Part shown: positions 1 to 8,324 of the stretch, piece after piece
How the letters are laid out: each line of letters begins with the position of its first letter
Position numbering within the stretch: the stretch's first letter is position 1
Notes under the pieces: model-generated
Database searches by the model: none
The model's input: the letters and a program-made list of their open reading frames with translations, nothing else
Told to the model about the DNA's origin: nothing
Translations under genes and position numbers: made by a program
From: Bacteroidetes bacterium HGW-Bacteroidetes-16
GTDB taxonomy: Bacteria > Bacteroidota > Bacteroidia > Bacteroidales > F082
Direction: 5' to 3'
Length of the DNA stretch: 64,000 nucleotides
Assembly: GCA_002840975.1 (NCBI GenBank)
Contig: PHDN01000003.1
Span: 124,001-188,000, forward strand

Positions 1-242
1 TTGATAATAAAATAGTAGTAGAAAACCCGGGAGGGCTGCCTCTTCCCATTCGCCTGCTGGTAAATTATACCGACGGGACACAGGAAGAGATTGAAAGGAA
101 TACAGGAGTCTGGGCCGATAGTCCGGATGCTGTAGTGGTTCAGGTGGATAATAAAAAACAAATTGAAAAAGTCATTTTGGGTTCCAAAGGAGTTCCTGAT
201 GTAAATTTGTCAAATAACACCGTTATCCCTCAATATCAATAA
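1..242 (+). CDS. C-terminal fragment of a probable M1-family metallopeptidase
   Basis: The reading frame is open from the window edge to a TAA at 240-242 and encodes the last 79 or so residues of a longer protein. The fragment has the pattern GGLPLPIRLLVNYTDGT followed by a VW and a final PDVNLSNN-like stretch. This resembles the C-terminal beta region of Bacteroidota M1 aminopeptidase-like proteins, where a line with LPLPI, a DGT and a tryptophan precedes an asparagine-rich end. The zinc-binding domain lies outside the window, so the family call rests only on this tail. The downstream subtilisin starts about 10 bases later, so the two may be co-transcribed. Confidence 0.5.
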   Translation, partial: DNKIVVENPGGLPLPIRLLVNYTDGTQEEIERNTGVWADSPDAVVVQVDNKKQIEKVILGSKGVPDVNLSNNTVIPQYQ

Positions 243-252
243 ATGCAACGAC

Positions 253-1971
253 TTGATGAAAAAATTTGTCAACATGACTAACAATTATTCGAACATGAAA
301 TTCATTTCTACACTAGCTGTATTACTTGCTCTGGGAACGATGCTTACCGGACAAGTAGCGCCGGATAAATACTATATCCAGTTTACCGACAAAAACAATT
401 CTCCTTATTCGATCAACCAGCCGGAGGAATTTCTCTCACAGCGGGCCATCGATCGCCGTGAAAAGTATGGTATTGTCATTACCGAAGAGGATTTGCCGGT
501 TAATCCGGCTTATCTTCAGGGAGTTTCCGCAGCTGGGGCTCAATTGCTCAACCCTACTAAATGGATGAATGGGGTAACTGTCTTTACCGAAGATACAACG
601 GTTATTGAATTGATCGGGGCCCTGCCTTACGTTCAAAACGTGGTGAAACTTCCTCAGCCGATACCTACAGGGATTGATAAAGCCTACTTTGCTAACGAGA
701 CCATCGCGTTAGCTGAGAAATTGGAATACAACAACCTGAAGAACACGGGTACTTATAATTATGGTGGAGCGGGTCCGCAAATCAACCAGATCAATGGTAC
801 TGTCCTACATGATATGGGATATCAGGGTCAGGGAGTGGTGATTGCTGTTTTGGATGGTGGGTTTAGCGGTACAGAGCAACATCCGTTTTTTGATAGCCTG
901 TGGATGAACAACCGGGTGTTGGGCACCAAAGATTTTGTTCATCCCGGAGGAAATGTTTTCACTGAAAGTGGACACGGCAACTCTGTATTGTCGACCATGG
1001 CAGCCTATTCGCCCGGGCAGATGATTGGAACCGCCCCACAGGCCGGCTATTGGTTGCTAAGACCCGAAGATGTACAATCGGAAAATGTGATTGAAGAATA
1101 CAATTGGGTTTCGGCGGCTGAATTTGCTGATAGTGTAGGAGCCGACATCATCAACAGTTCATTGGGTTATATTGATTTTGATAATCCACAGTTTAATCAT
1201 ACCTACCAGGACATGAACGGCGCCACCAATGTGAGCACCCGTGGTGCAGACCGGGCAGCTGAAAAAGGTATCGTTGTGGTGAACAGTGCAGGAAATTCAG
1301 GCAATGATCCTGATTTTCCATATATCGGTGCACCTGCGGACGGGTTTAATGTTCTTAGCATTGGCGCTGTTGATCCGGATGGGGTCAGGGCCTCTTTTAG
1401 TTCTATTGGGCCAACATACGATGGAAGACATAAACCCACTATTGCTGCAACAGGTCAAAATACTTTTGTTGCTTATGGGATGAGTGATGCCGGCTTTGGA
1501 AATGGAACTTCTTTCTCATCACCTGTCATTGCAGGAATGACGGCATGTTTGGTACAAGCTTATCCCGAAATGCCGGTGATTGAAGTTCATAATGCACTTA
1601 AACAAAGCGGAAGCCAGGCCCTGAACCCGGATGATATACTTGGATGGGGAATACCGGATTATGGAGTGGCTTATGGACTGCTGTTGGAAATTGCCGGAAA
1701 TCAGGCAAATGGAAAAACCTTGGTTGAGGCATTCCCAAACCCGTTTAGGTATGAACTCGACCTGAAGCTTAACCTGGATTCTATTGAATTAGTTGTTGTT
1801 GAGTTGATAAGTACCTCTGGAAAATTAGTGTATTCAGGGAAATATACCCGCTCAAGGGCTGATCGTATCATCAACCTTGATCGTGTGGTAAACTTGTTGA
1901 ATTCAGGTGTTTTTTATGTGCGTGTTGTTATTCCCGAAAAAACTGAGGTAATTAAAATTATAAAACAATAA
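253..1971 (+). CDS. Secreted subtilisin-like S8 serine peptidase with T9SS sorting domain
   Basis: 572 residues. The S8 catalytic triad is visible: Asp in VIAVLDGGF (about residue 201), His in ESGHGNSV (about 241) and Ser in GNGTSFSSP (about 420). A hydrophobic stretch MKFISTLAVLLALG followed by a Gln looks like a signal peptide, which makes the ATG at 295 a better start than 253. The last 80 residues (from EAFPNPF) form a type A type-IX-secretion sorting domain, so the mature enzyme is probably exported across the outer membrane and released or anchored. The role is extracellular protein degradation. It follows a peptidase fragment closely and is followed by a separate small gene. Family assignment is firm; substrate is unknown. 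Confidence 0.92.
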   Translation: MMKKFVNMTNNYSNMKFISTLAVLLALGTMLTGQVAPDKYYIQFTDKNNSPYSINQPEEFLSQRAIDRREKYGIVITEEDLPVNPAYLQGVSAAGAQLLNPTKWMNGVTVFTEDTTVIELIGALPYVQNVVKLPQPIPTGIDKAYFANETIALAEKLEYNNLKNTGTYNYGGAGPQINQINGTVLHDMGYQGQGVVIAVLDGGFSGTEQHPFFDSLWMNNRVLGTKDFVHPGGNVFTESGHGNSVLSTMAAYSPGQMIGTAPQAGYWLLRPEDVQSENVIEEYNWVSAAEFADSVGADIINSSLGYIDFDNPQFNHTYQDMNGATNVSTRGADRAAEKGIVVVNSAGNSGNDPDFPYIGAPADGFNVLSIGAVDPDGVRASFSSIGPTYDGRHKPTIAATGQNTFVAYGMSDAGFGNGTSFSSPVIAGMTACLVQAYPEMPVIEVHNALKQSGSQALNPDDILGWGIPDYGVAYGLLLEIAGNQANGKTLVEAFPNPFRYELDLKLNLDSIELVVVELISTSGKLVYSGKYTRSRADRIINLDRVVNLLNSGVFYVRVVIPEKTEVIKIIKQ

Positions 1972-2064
1972 GCAGGATAGGCCTGTTTATCACAGGGGTT
2001 ATTAACAAAATTCACGTTTTTTCAACAATGAAAGCAGATACAATAGGTCAGAAAGGATTATTGT

Positions 2065-2072
2065 TAACTTTG
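2065..2072 (+). promoter_or_regulatory. Candidate -7 element for the PUR-family gene
   Basis: TAACTTTG fits the Bacteroidota -7 consensus TAnnTTTG and lies about 50 bases before the ATG at 2122. No good -33 TTG is seen at 17-22 bases upstream, so this is weak. Confidence 0.3.
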
Positions 2073-2121
2073 AACCATTATTTCGGGGTAAGTAACTAAT
2101 TAACCAATTTACTTCATCAGA

Positions 2122-2475
2122 ATGGGAGAACCAGAGAATCAGGAAAGAGGGGCCGATTATTATTCAAAGTCGGTAAGGGCAGGAAAACGAACATATTTTT
2201 TTGATGTGAAGGCAACAAGAGCAAAGGAGTTGTTTATTACCATTACAGAAAGCAAACGGCGTTTTAATGAAGCGGATGGCCATTTTACCTACGAAAAGCA
2301 TAAAATCTTTTTATATGGAGAAGATTTTGAAAAGTTCCGTGAGGGACTGGATGCAGCCATTAATTTTGTAGAAAATGACCAGGATGCCATCAGAGAGGAT
2401 ACTACATCAGAAGACGTCAAAACTTCTGCATTAGATGTTTCTTTTGAAGATTTGGGGGGCGAAGATGAAAACTAA
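2122..2475 (+). CDS. PUR family DNA/RNA-binding protein (DUF3276)
   Basis: 117 residues, the usual size for this family. The conserved core reads YYSKSVRAGKRTYFFDVK followed by an ITESKRR segment and KHKIFLYGEDF, the strand pattern of the Bacteroidota DUF3276/PUR-alpha-like fold, which binds single-stranded nucleic acid. The tail is acidic (DVSFEDLGGEDEN), common in this family. It probably acts in the cytoplasm as a nucleic-acid-binding regulator, but its targets in this organism cannot be read from sequence. It is separated from parA by about 220 bases that carry the parA promoter, so it is likely its own transcription unit. Confidence 0.88.
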   Translation: MGEPENQERGADYYSKSVRAGKRTYFFDVKATRAKELFITITESKRRFNEADGHFTYEKHKIFLYGEDFEKFREGLDAAINFVENDQDAIREDTTSEDVKTSALDVSFEDLGGEDEN

Positions 2476-2630
2476 TATTCGTTAAATTTGTTTTCACTGA
2501 ATTTACCCGCTTCTGGCTTGTGAATTGTTGGTTAATCATTTAATATTCTTGATGTTAATAAATTCTCATCAATACCTGTTCAATGGTTCGTCCCTGATCA
2601 ATACATGTTAATAAGTTCGTCTTATCCTTC

Positions 2631-2660
2631 TTGTTGGCTCAATCCAATATTGTATTTTTG
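2631..2660 (+). promoter_or_regulatory. Candidate promoter of the parA-parB operon
   Basis: TTG at 2631-2633, a 19-base spacer, then TATTTTTG at 2653-2660 match the Bacteroidota sigma-A pattern (TTG, about 19 bases, TAnnTTTG). The parA ATG at 2696 would then have a leader of roughly 30 bases. Confidence 0.65.
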
Positions 2661-2695
2661 CCACTTGGGGATGGGTTAACAACTGAACAAATACC

Positions 2696-3496
2696 ATGGG
2701 AAAAACGATTGCTGTTACGAATCAAAAAGGAGGAGTTGGAAAAACAACAACTTCCATAAACCTTGCTGCCAGTCTGGCGGTTTTAGAATATCATACACTC
2801 ATTGTTGATGCAGATCCACAGGCGAATGCGACTTCGGGTATCGGGTTCGATCCCAAACTAATACAGGCGAGCATATACGAGTGCATTGTTGATAACCTGG
2901 ATGTAACCCAGGTGATCCTGCCCACAAAAACACCTCATCTCGATTTATTACCTGCCCACATCGATTTGGTGGGTGCCGAGATTGAACTCATCAACCTGCC
3001 AAATCGGGAGATGATGATGAAACAAGTACTTGAAAAAGTGAAGGATAAATATGATTTCATTATCATCGATTGTTCTCCATCACTGGGTTTAATCACCGTG
3101 AATGCTTTGTCAGCTGCTGACTCGGTCATCATCCCGGTGCAGTGCGAGTATTTCGCGCTTGAGGGTCTAGGTAAATTGTTGAATACCATAAAAATTGTAC
3201 AAAGCCGTTTAAACCAGCGACTTGATATTGAAGGGATTTTGCTTACCATGTTCGATGGCAGACTTCGCTTGTCGAAACAAGTAGTTGAAGAGGTGAAAAC
3301 ACATTTTCAGAAAATGGTTTTTGATACCATTATTACCCGGAATACCAAACTTGGCGAAGCTCCCAGTTTTGGCGATTCTATCATCATGTATGATGTGCAG
3401 AGTTCAGGAGCAATTAATTATTTGAACCTGGCTCGCGAGATACTGCAAAAAAACAACATGACCTCAATGAATAATGAGGATAAAATAATAGATTAA
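2696..3496 (+). CDS. parA: ParA/Soj-type chromosome partitioning ATPase
   Basis: 266 residues. The deviant Walker A motif KGGVGKTT sits at residues 11-18, followed by VDADPQANAT near residue 40 and IIDCSPSLG (Walker B region) near 124. This is the ParA/Soj family, which binds DNA non-specifically in its ATP form and works with ParB to separate newly copied origins. It starts MGKTIAVTNQ with no extra N-terminal DNA-binding domain, as expected for chromosomal ParA. It lies 4 bases ahead of parB and has its own candidate promoter at 2631-2660. No parS-like CACGTG palindrome of the usual type was found nearby. Confidence 0.96.
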   Translation: MGKTIAVTNQKGGVGKTTTSINLAASLAVLEYHTLIVDADPQANATSGIGFDPKLIQASIYECIVDNLDVTQVILPTKTPHLDLLPAHIDLVGAEIELINLPNREMMMKQVLEKVKDKYDFIIIDCSPSLGLITVNALSAADSVIIPVQCEYFALEGLGKLLNTIKIVQSRLNQRLDIEGILLTMFDGRLRLSKQVVEEVKTHFQKMVFDTIITRNTKLGEAPSFGDSIIMYDVQSSGAINYLNLAREILQKNNMTSMNNEDKIID

Positions 3497-3500
3497 TGCC

Positions 3501-4409
3501 ATGAGCGAATTAAAGGGTAAGCGGAAAGCGTTGGGCAGGGGATTGGACTCCATTTTGCAAAGTCCTGATACTGACATCACCTCAGAAGATATTTCCGGGA
3601 ATTATGTAGCAGGTGCCATCGCCGAACTCGAAATTTCAAAAATAGAAACCAATCCGTTTCAACCCCGGACCGATTTTGATGGAATGTTGTTGCGTGAGCT
3701 TGCCGATTCAATATTATCACAGGGAGTTATCCAGCCCATCACCGTCAGGAAAATGGGATATGATAAGTATCAACTCATTGCCGGAGAACGCAGGCTGCGC
3801 GCATCTCAATTGGCCGGTATTGAGCGCATTCCTGCGTTTATCAGGGTAGCCAACGATGAGCAAATGCTTGAACTCGCACTCATCGAAAACATTCACCGTC
3901 AGGAATTGAATGCCATTGAGGTGGCTATCAGCTACCAACGGTTGATTGAAGAATGTAATCTTACCCAGGAAAAACTCAGCGAACGCATAGGTAAAAACCG
4001 TTCCTCCATAGCCAATGCCTTGCGTTTACTAAAACTCCCCCCATCTGTACAAGTTGCTTTGCGCGATGGGTTTATCACATCCGGCCATGCACGTGCCCTG
4101 ATTACCGTTGAGGACGGAGAATTGCAAGAGAGTATGTTGCAGATGATTATTAACCGTGGACTCAACGTGCGGCAGGTAGAAGAAATGGTGAGAACATTGG
4201 CGAAAGGTGCCGAAGCTGCGAAAAAGACCATCAAAAAGACGAGCCCCATACCCGAGAAATTTAAAGAAACAACCTCCGTGTTAAGCCAGAAACTGGGGAC
4301 GAAAGTTAGCTTGAAACGCAATAATAAAGGACAAGGATCCATCGTTATCAGTTTTAAAAATGATAATGAACTCGAATCCATTATCAATGTGTTCAGGGAA
4401 CAACAATAA
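3501..4409 (+). CDS. parB: ParB/Spo0J chromosome partitioning protein
   Basis: 302 residues. The N-terminal ParB/Srx nuclease-like domain includes GERRLRA at about 95-101, the CTP-binding motif of ParB clamps, and ALIENIHRQELNAIEVA, a second conserved box. The central helix-turn-helix (about 160-200) would bind parS, and the C-terminal 60 residues form the dimer domain after a Lys/Thr-rich linker. It follows parA by 4 bases and overlaps the start of the DUF5683 gene, so the three are one transcription unit. Function: loads onto parS near the origin, spreads as a sliding clamp and stimulates ParA. Confidence 0.96.
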   Translation: MSELKGKRKALGRGLDSILQSPDTDITSEDISGNYVAGAIAELEISKIETNPFQPRTDFDGMLLRELADSILSQGVIQPITVRKMGYDKYQLIAGERRLRASQLAGIERIPAFIRVANDEQMLELALIENIHRQELNAIEVAISYQRLIEECNLTQEKLSERIGKNRSSIANALRLLKLPPSVQVALRDGFITSGHARALITVEDGELQESMLQMIINRGLNVRQVEEMVRTLAKGAEAAKKTIKKTSPIPEKFKETTSVLSQKLGTKVSLKRNNKGQGSIVISFKNDNELESIINVFREQQ

Positions 4410-5016
4410 ATTGATAAAGACTCGCAAAAATATCGGTCAACTCATCCTGATTTTCCTCTTTTTCGCGGGAATTTACTCTATACAAGCACAAAACACGGAG
4501 ATTGAAAAACCCGAGAAAACCAGTGCATTGAGACCACATTCACCCAAAAAAGCCACCTTATATGCTTTAGTTCCGGGCGCCGGGCAGATTTACAATAAAA
4601 AGTACTGGAAACTACCCATCGTTTATGCTGGATTTGGGGTTACGGGATATTTTGCCATAGCCAACGGTTCGGAATACAAGAAATACCGGGAAGCCTATAC
4701 TTGTTCTGCTACTGCAGCCGCCCTGGGTACAGAATGCGATAATCCATTGGCTAAGAAATATAAAACAGAGGACCTGAAATCAATTCGTGATTTCTATCGG
4801 AGAAACATGGAATTGTCATATATTGTCATGGGGGCCTGGTACATACTGCAAATGTTGGATGCCACTGTTGATGCCCACCTTTACTATTGGGAAGTGGATG
4901 AAAACCTGTCTGTGCGGGTAGACCCGATGATTCAACCACTCCATTTTAATTCGGGCTCATTTTCTGAGCCAGGTCCGGTAACACCAAATGGATTGAGGAT
5001 CACAGTTAGTTTTTGA
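4387..5016 (+). CDS. DUF5683 domain membrane or secreted protein
   Basis: About 200 residues. A hydrophobic segment (IGQLILIFLFFAGIY) ending in QAQ looks like a signal peptide, then the domain follows with ALVPGAGQIYNKKYWKLP and a second hydrophobic stretch, the hallmark of DUF5683. Function unknown. Start is uncertain: ATG at 4360 or 4387, both inside parB, or TTG at 4411 directly after the parB stop. I chose 4387. The position after parB and before dapB is the usual order in Bacteroidota as I recall it, suggesting an envelope role linked to the par locus, but this is inference. Confidence 0.8.
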   Translation: MCSGNNNKLIKTRKNIGQLILIFLFFAGIYSIQAQNTEIEKPEKTSALRPHSPKKATLYALVPGAGQIYNKKYWKLPIVYAGFGVTGYFAIANGSEYKKYREAYTCSATAAALGTECDNPLAKKYKTEDLKSIRDFYRRNMELSYIVMGAWYILQMLDATVDAHLYYWEVDENLSVRVDPMIQPLHFNSGSFSEPGPVTPNGLRITVSF

Positions 5017-5035
5017 CCTTGAAAAATAATGTATC

Positions 5036-5758
5036 ATGAACATCATTCTCTCAGGCTATGGCCGTATGGGGCATGAAGTGGAAAAAGCCGCTCAACTCCG
5101 GGGTCATCATATCGTGGCTCGTTTAGATAAGAAATCAGACTGGAACGATCTGGAAATAAATAACATGGAAAGACCTGTGGTGATTGATTTTAGTTTGCCG
5201 GATGCTGTTCGTGAAGTGTATAGCTATTGCTTTAACCATCAGCTCCCAGTGATTTCAGGAACGACCGGATGGCTTGAAAAATGGGATGAAGTTGTCGGAG
5301 AATGTACATCGTTAGGCGGTGCTTTTTTTTATGCATCCAATTTTTCGGTGGGTGTAAATATTCTGTTTTATCTCAATGAGCAACTGGCGCTAATCATGTC
5401 GAAGGTGTCGGGATATACGCCAAAAATGAAGGAAATCCACCACATGCATAAACTTGATGCCCCAAGCGGAACGGCCATTACGCTGGCTGACCAGATCATT
5501 TCCCGGTTCGGTAATTTAACATCCTGGACTTTGGAACAGCCTGGTGAAAACGGGACATTATCCATAGAAAGTATCAGAGAAGGGGAGGTTCCTGGAACCC
5601 ACGAAGTTACCTATGACTCGCAACAGGACATCATTTCCTTGGTTCATGAGGCTAAGAACCGCCAGGGATTTGCGTTGGGTGCTGTGCTCGCTGCCGAATT
5701 TCTGAGAGGAAAATCAGGGATTTATTCTATGAAGGATTTAATGCAGGATTTGATTTGA
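5036..5758 (+). CDS. dapB: 4-hydroxy-tetrahydrodipicolinate reductase
   Basis: 240 residues. DapB reduces the dihydrodipicolinate intermediate with NAD(P)H in the pathway to meso-diaminopimelate and lysine, needed for peptidoglycan. The N-terminal Rossmann motif is GYGRMG (residues 7-12). SGTTGW and ASNFSVGVN are family boxes, and EIHHMHKLDAPSGTA holds the catalytic His pair (135-136) and Lys139. Slightly short compared with about 270 in proteobacteria, normal for Bacteroidota. It lies 19 bases after the DUF5683 gene as the last gene of the par cluster and converges on the NfeD gene. Confidence 0.95.
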   Translation: MNIILSGYGRMGHEVEKAAQLRGHHIVARLDKKSDWNDLEINNMERPVVIDFSLPDAVREVYSYCFNHQLPVISGTTGWLEKWDEVVGECTSLGGAFFYASNFSVGVNILFYLNEQLALIMSKVSGYTPKMKEIHHMHKLDAPSGTAITLADQIISRFGNLTSWTLEQPGENGTLSIESIREGEVPGTHEVTYDSQQDIISLVHEAKNRQGFALGAVLAAEFLRGKSGIYSMKDLMQDLI

Positions 5759-5793
5759 TGAAGAGATCGGGTCATCTTAGACAGTTTCTCTTG

Positions 5794-7149
5794 TTATAAT
5801 TTCTTTACCACCAACTGGGCATTCAGATATCCTACCACCACAATCCTGACACCTTTTTCGATTAACCCTGATCGGGCGGTTGCATCATACAATTCGTTGT
5901 CAATCATTATCTTGCCTGCCGGGCGAAGCATGGTGTAGGCTATTCCTTCCTGTCCGATTCTGGCAGTATAATCAGGTGAGGCGGAGGTATACCCTTCATC
6001 CACGTTTTGTGTTTTCGTTAATGCCAGATGACCGAAGGCTCTGCTGGTAAATAATTTTTTACTTAGCATGATGCTTACCGTGATGGCCAGAAAGAAGGCA
6101 ATAACGACGATGGACAAGGCTTTGGTGATCTGTGAGATATTGGCCTCAATATTGATGGGATTAATGTTCCCAACCATACTCAAGGTAAGCCCGATAATCA
6201 TGAGCACCAGTCCTAAAACACCAATTACGCCAAATCCGGGTATGGCAAATATTTCCACCGCTATTAAGGCTACACCAACGATAAACACGATGATTTCCCA
6301 ATGATTGGCCAACCCCTCCAGATACAGGGGGGCAAAATATAACATGGCGGCAACGAAGGCTGCTGCCAGCGGAAAACCAATGCCGGGTGTTTGCAGCTCG
6401 AAGTAAATTCCGCCGATAATCAGCATAATTAAAATGCCGCTTACAAATGGATTGATCAACCAGCCAATTATATTGTCGGTTGCTGAAATTTCATGTGGTA
6501 CCACCTCGTAATTCTGAATGCCTGCATGTTGAAGTAATTCGTTTAAGTTTTCAACTTTTGCTTCACAAAACCCATGTTGAATCGCTTCGCTCACGGTGAA
6601 AGTCAGCACCTGGCCGGAGTCGCTAATTCCCGGCACATAAACTTTTGGATCCACCATGGCCTGGGCTATTTTCGGATCGCGGTTCTTGGCCTCTGCCGTG
6701 GCACGCATCATCGAACGCATATAACTCTGATATTTGTCGGGCATCTGTTCGCCACTCTGGTTAACTACGGTGGCAGCACCTATGCTCGATCCGGGTGCCA
6801 TATAAATGCTGTCGCAAGCGATGGAAATAAGTGCGCCGGCAGAGGCCGCATTTTTGTCGATAAAGATATAAACAGGGATGGTGCTATTCAGGATTTTTGT
6901 CCGTATTGAATCCGCATCATCCAATGTTCCTCCATAGGTATTCATATGGATTACAATCAGATCCGCTTTTTGTTCAACGGCCTTTTCGATGGCGTTTTTT
7001 GTTGTTCTCCAAACCGGGGGGGCAATCATTTCCTTCATGTCGAATGTGTATACCATAACAGAAGCACTGTCGGTATTGGCCTTTATTTCCTGATGAACAC
7101 TGAGGAAAGAAGAAATTAACAAGAGGGTTATGGAAATTAGCTTTTTCAT
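5794..7149 (-). CDS. NfeD-family membrane-bound serine protease (long form)
   Basis: 451 residues. After a signal peptide the N-terminal domain is a ClpP-like protease: the nucleophile is Ser103 in AASAGAL and Lys139 is a plausible general base, the Ser-Lys dyad of long NfeD proteins. From about residue 230 to 370 there are four or five membrane segments, and the last 70 residues form the OB-fold NfeD domain (RIGQEGIAYTMLRPAGKI). Relatives cleave stomatin-like partner proteins and are linked to membrane quality control. No stomatin gene is adjacent. The DUF2061 gene ends 2 bases upstream of this start, so the two are probably co-transcribed. Confidence 0.92.
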   Translation of the reverse strand: MKKLISITLLLISSFLSVHQEIKANTDSASVMVYTFDMKEMIAPPVWRTTKNAIEKAVEQKADLIVIHMNTYGGTLDDADSIRTKILNSTIPVYIFIDKNAASAGALISIACDSIYMAPGSSIGAATVVNQSGEQMPDKYQSYMRSMMRATAEAKNRDPKIAQAMVDPKVYVPGISDSGQVLTFTVSEAIQHGFCEAKVENLNELLQHAGIQNYEVVPHEISATDNIIGWLINPFVSGILIMLIIGGIYFELQTPGIGFPLAAAFVAAMLYFAPLYLEGLANHWEIIVFIVGVALIAVEIFAIPGFGVIGVLGLVLMIIGLTLSMVGNINPINIEANISQITKALSIVVIAFFLAITVSIMLSKKLFTSRAFGHLALTKTQNVDEGYTSASPDYTARIGQEGIAYTMLRPAGKIMIDNELYDATARSGLIEKGVRIVVVGYLNAQLVVKKL

Positions 7150-7151
7150 GG

Positions 7152-7478
7152 TCAGGATTTTTCTGGACGTTTTTTATGAATGCTTTTATATCGCTTGCGC
7201 AAAACTTGCCGATGCCAGTATTTCCCCCAGCCAATATTGGTCCATAACCTTTCATGAAGATAATATAAGATCAGTTTGGCGATTATATCAATGGCTGTGA
7301 TCATTGAGACTGCGCCAATCACATCTTTAAAGGCACTTTGGGTAGCCTGCGTAAATACCGTAAAACTGATGATAAACGTTGCGCCAGACGCTATAAACCG
7401 CCAACTAATGGCTTTGAAGAGACTTCTGTATGGACTATCTTTTTCCAGTTCTTCCTGAACAAGCTTCTTTTGGGTCAT
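7152..7478 (-). CDS. DUF2061 membrane protein
   Basis: 108 residues. The family core SLFKAISWRFIASGATFIIS begins near residue 17 and two hydrophobic segments follow (ATFIISFTVFT and AVSMITAIDIIAKLILYYL), ending in HERLWTNIGWG, the typical DUF2061 tail. A small inner-membrane protein of unknown biochemical role; some family members are fused to or next to sulfate-assimilation enzymes, but none is seen here. Its stop lies 2 bases before the NfeD start. Confidence 0.85.
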   Translation of the reverse strand: MTQKKLVQEELEKDSPYRSLFKAISWRFIASGATFIISFTVFTQATQSAFKDVIGAVSMITAIDIIAKLILYYLHERLWTNIGWGKYWHRQVLRKRYKSIHKKRPEKS

Positions 7479-7520
7479 ATCACTTACTTTTATGCAATAA
7501 TACTAAAATATTGTGAAGAG

Positions 7521-8324
7521 TTATAAGGATTCGTTTTTGAAATGTTCCTGAAATTTACAGGTGAATTCACTGTGGATTAATATGTTGGATGCTATTAACT
7601 GATGCCCGAAAATATATTGATTGCCCTTTTTAAAGTCGGTAACCATACCGCCAGCTTCTTTTACAATCAACGCTCCTGCGGCTACATCCCAAGGCTGGAG
7701 GCCATATTCGTAGAAGAGATCAAACCGCCCACAGGCCACATAGGCCAGGTCGACTGCTGCTGAGCCAAGTCGACGTACTCCACGCGAAGTTTGCATCAGA
7801 TCTTTAAAAAGAGACAAGTAGGGATCGAGAAACGAATAGTCATAATAAGGAAATCCGGTGGCAATCAGAGAATTGTCGAGTTTGTCGGTGCCCGAAACAT
7901 GAATTGGTTTTCCATTTAAAAAAGCCCCGCCACTTTTCCAGGCATAAAAACACTCTTTCAAATTTACCTCGTACACCACGCCTATTAGCAATTCGTCCTT
8001 TTTCATCAAGGCAATCGAAATGGAAAACAATGGAATGCCATGAACGAAATTGGTGGTGCCATCCAGTGGGTCCACAATCCAGTTGTACTCATCACCTCGT
8101 GGAAGGTTGCTTTGCTCTTCAGCAATAAACCCTGCTTCTTTAACCAGGGGTGTTAGTGCTGTGATGATGCGTTTCTCAGATTCTTTATCCACGAAAGTGA
8201 CCAGATTGTGAACGCCTTTTTCAATGACATCCTGATTGGAAAGTTTCTCAACCTGGCTTTTGATAAAATGCCCCGTTTCGATGCATATTTTATTGACATC
8301 TAGTGTAATATGTTCAAGGTTCAT
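7521..8324 (-). CDS. Inositol-monophosphatase family protein
   Basis: 267 residues, normal for the family. Metal-binding motifs are present: AEEQS (about residue 70), DPLDGTTNF (about 88-96) and the C-terminal WDVAAGALIVKEAGG. This is the Mg-dependent IMPase/SuhB fold that removes phosphate from inositol phosphates or similar small sugar phosphates. SuhB-type relatives also have a role with ribosomal RNA antitermination; sequence alone does not separate the two. Its start codon overlaps the stop of the upstream Lgt-like gene by 4 bases (ATGA), showing translational coupling. Confidence 0.92.
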   Translation of the reverse strand: MNLEHITLDVNKICIETGHFIKSQVEKLSNQDVIEKGVHNLVTFVDKESEKRIITALTPLVKEAGFIAEEQSNLPRGDEYNWIVDPLDGTTNFVHGIPLFSISIALMKKDELLIGVVYEVNLKECFYAWKSGGAFLNGKPIHVSGTDKLDNSLIATGFPYYDYSFLDPYLSLFKDLMQTSRGVRRLGSAAVDLAYVACGRFDLFYEYGLQPWDVAAGALIVKEAGGMVTDFKKGNQYIFGHQLIASNILIHSEFTCKFQEHFKNESL

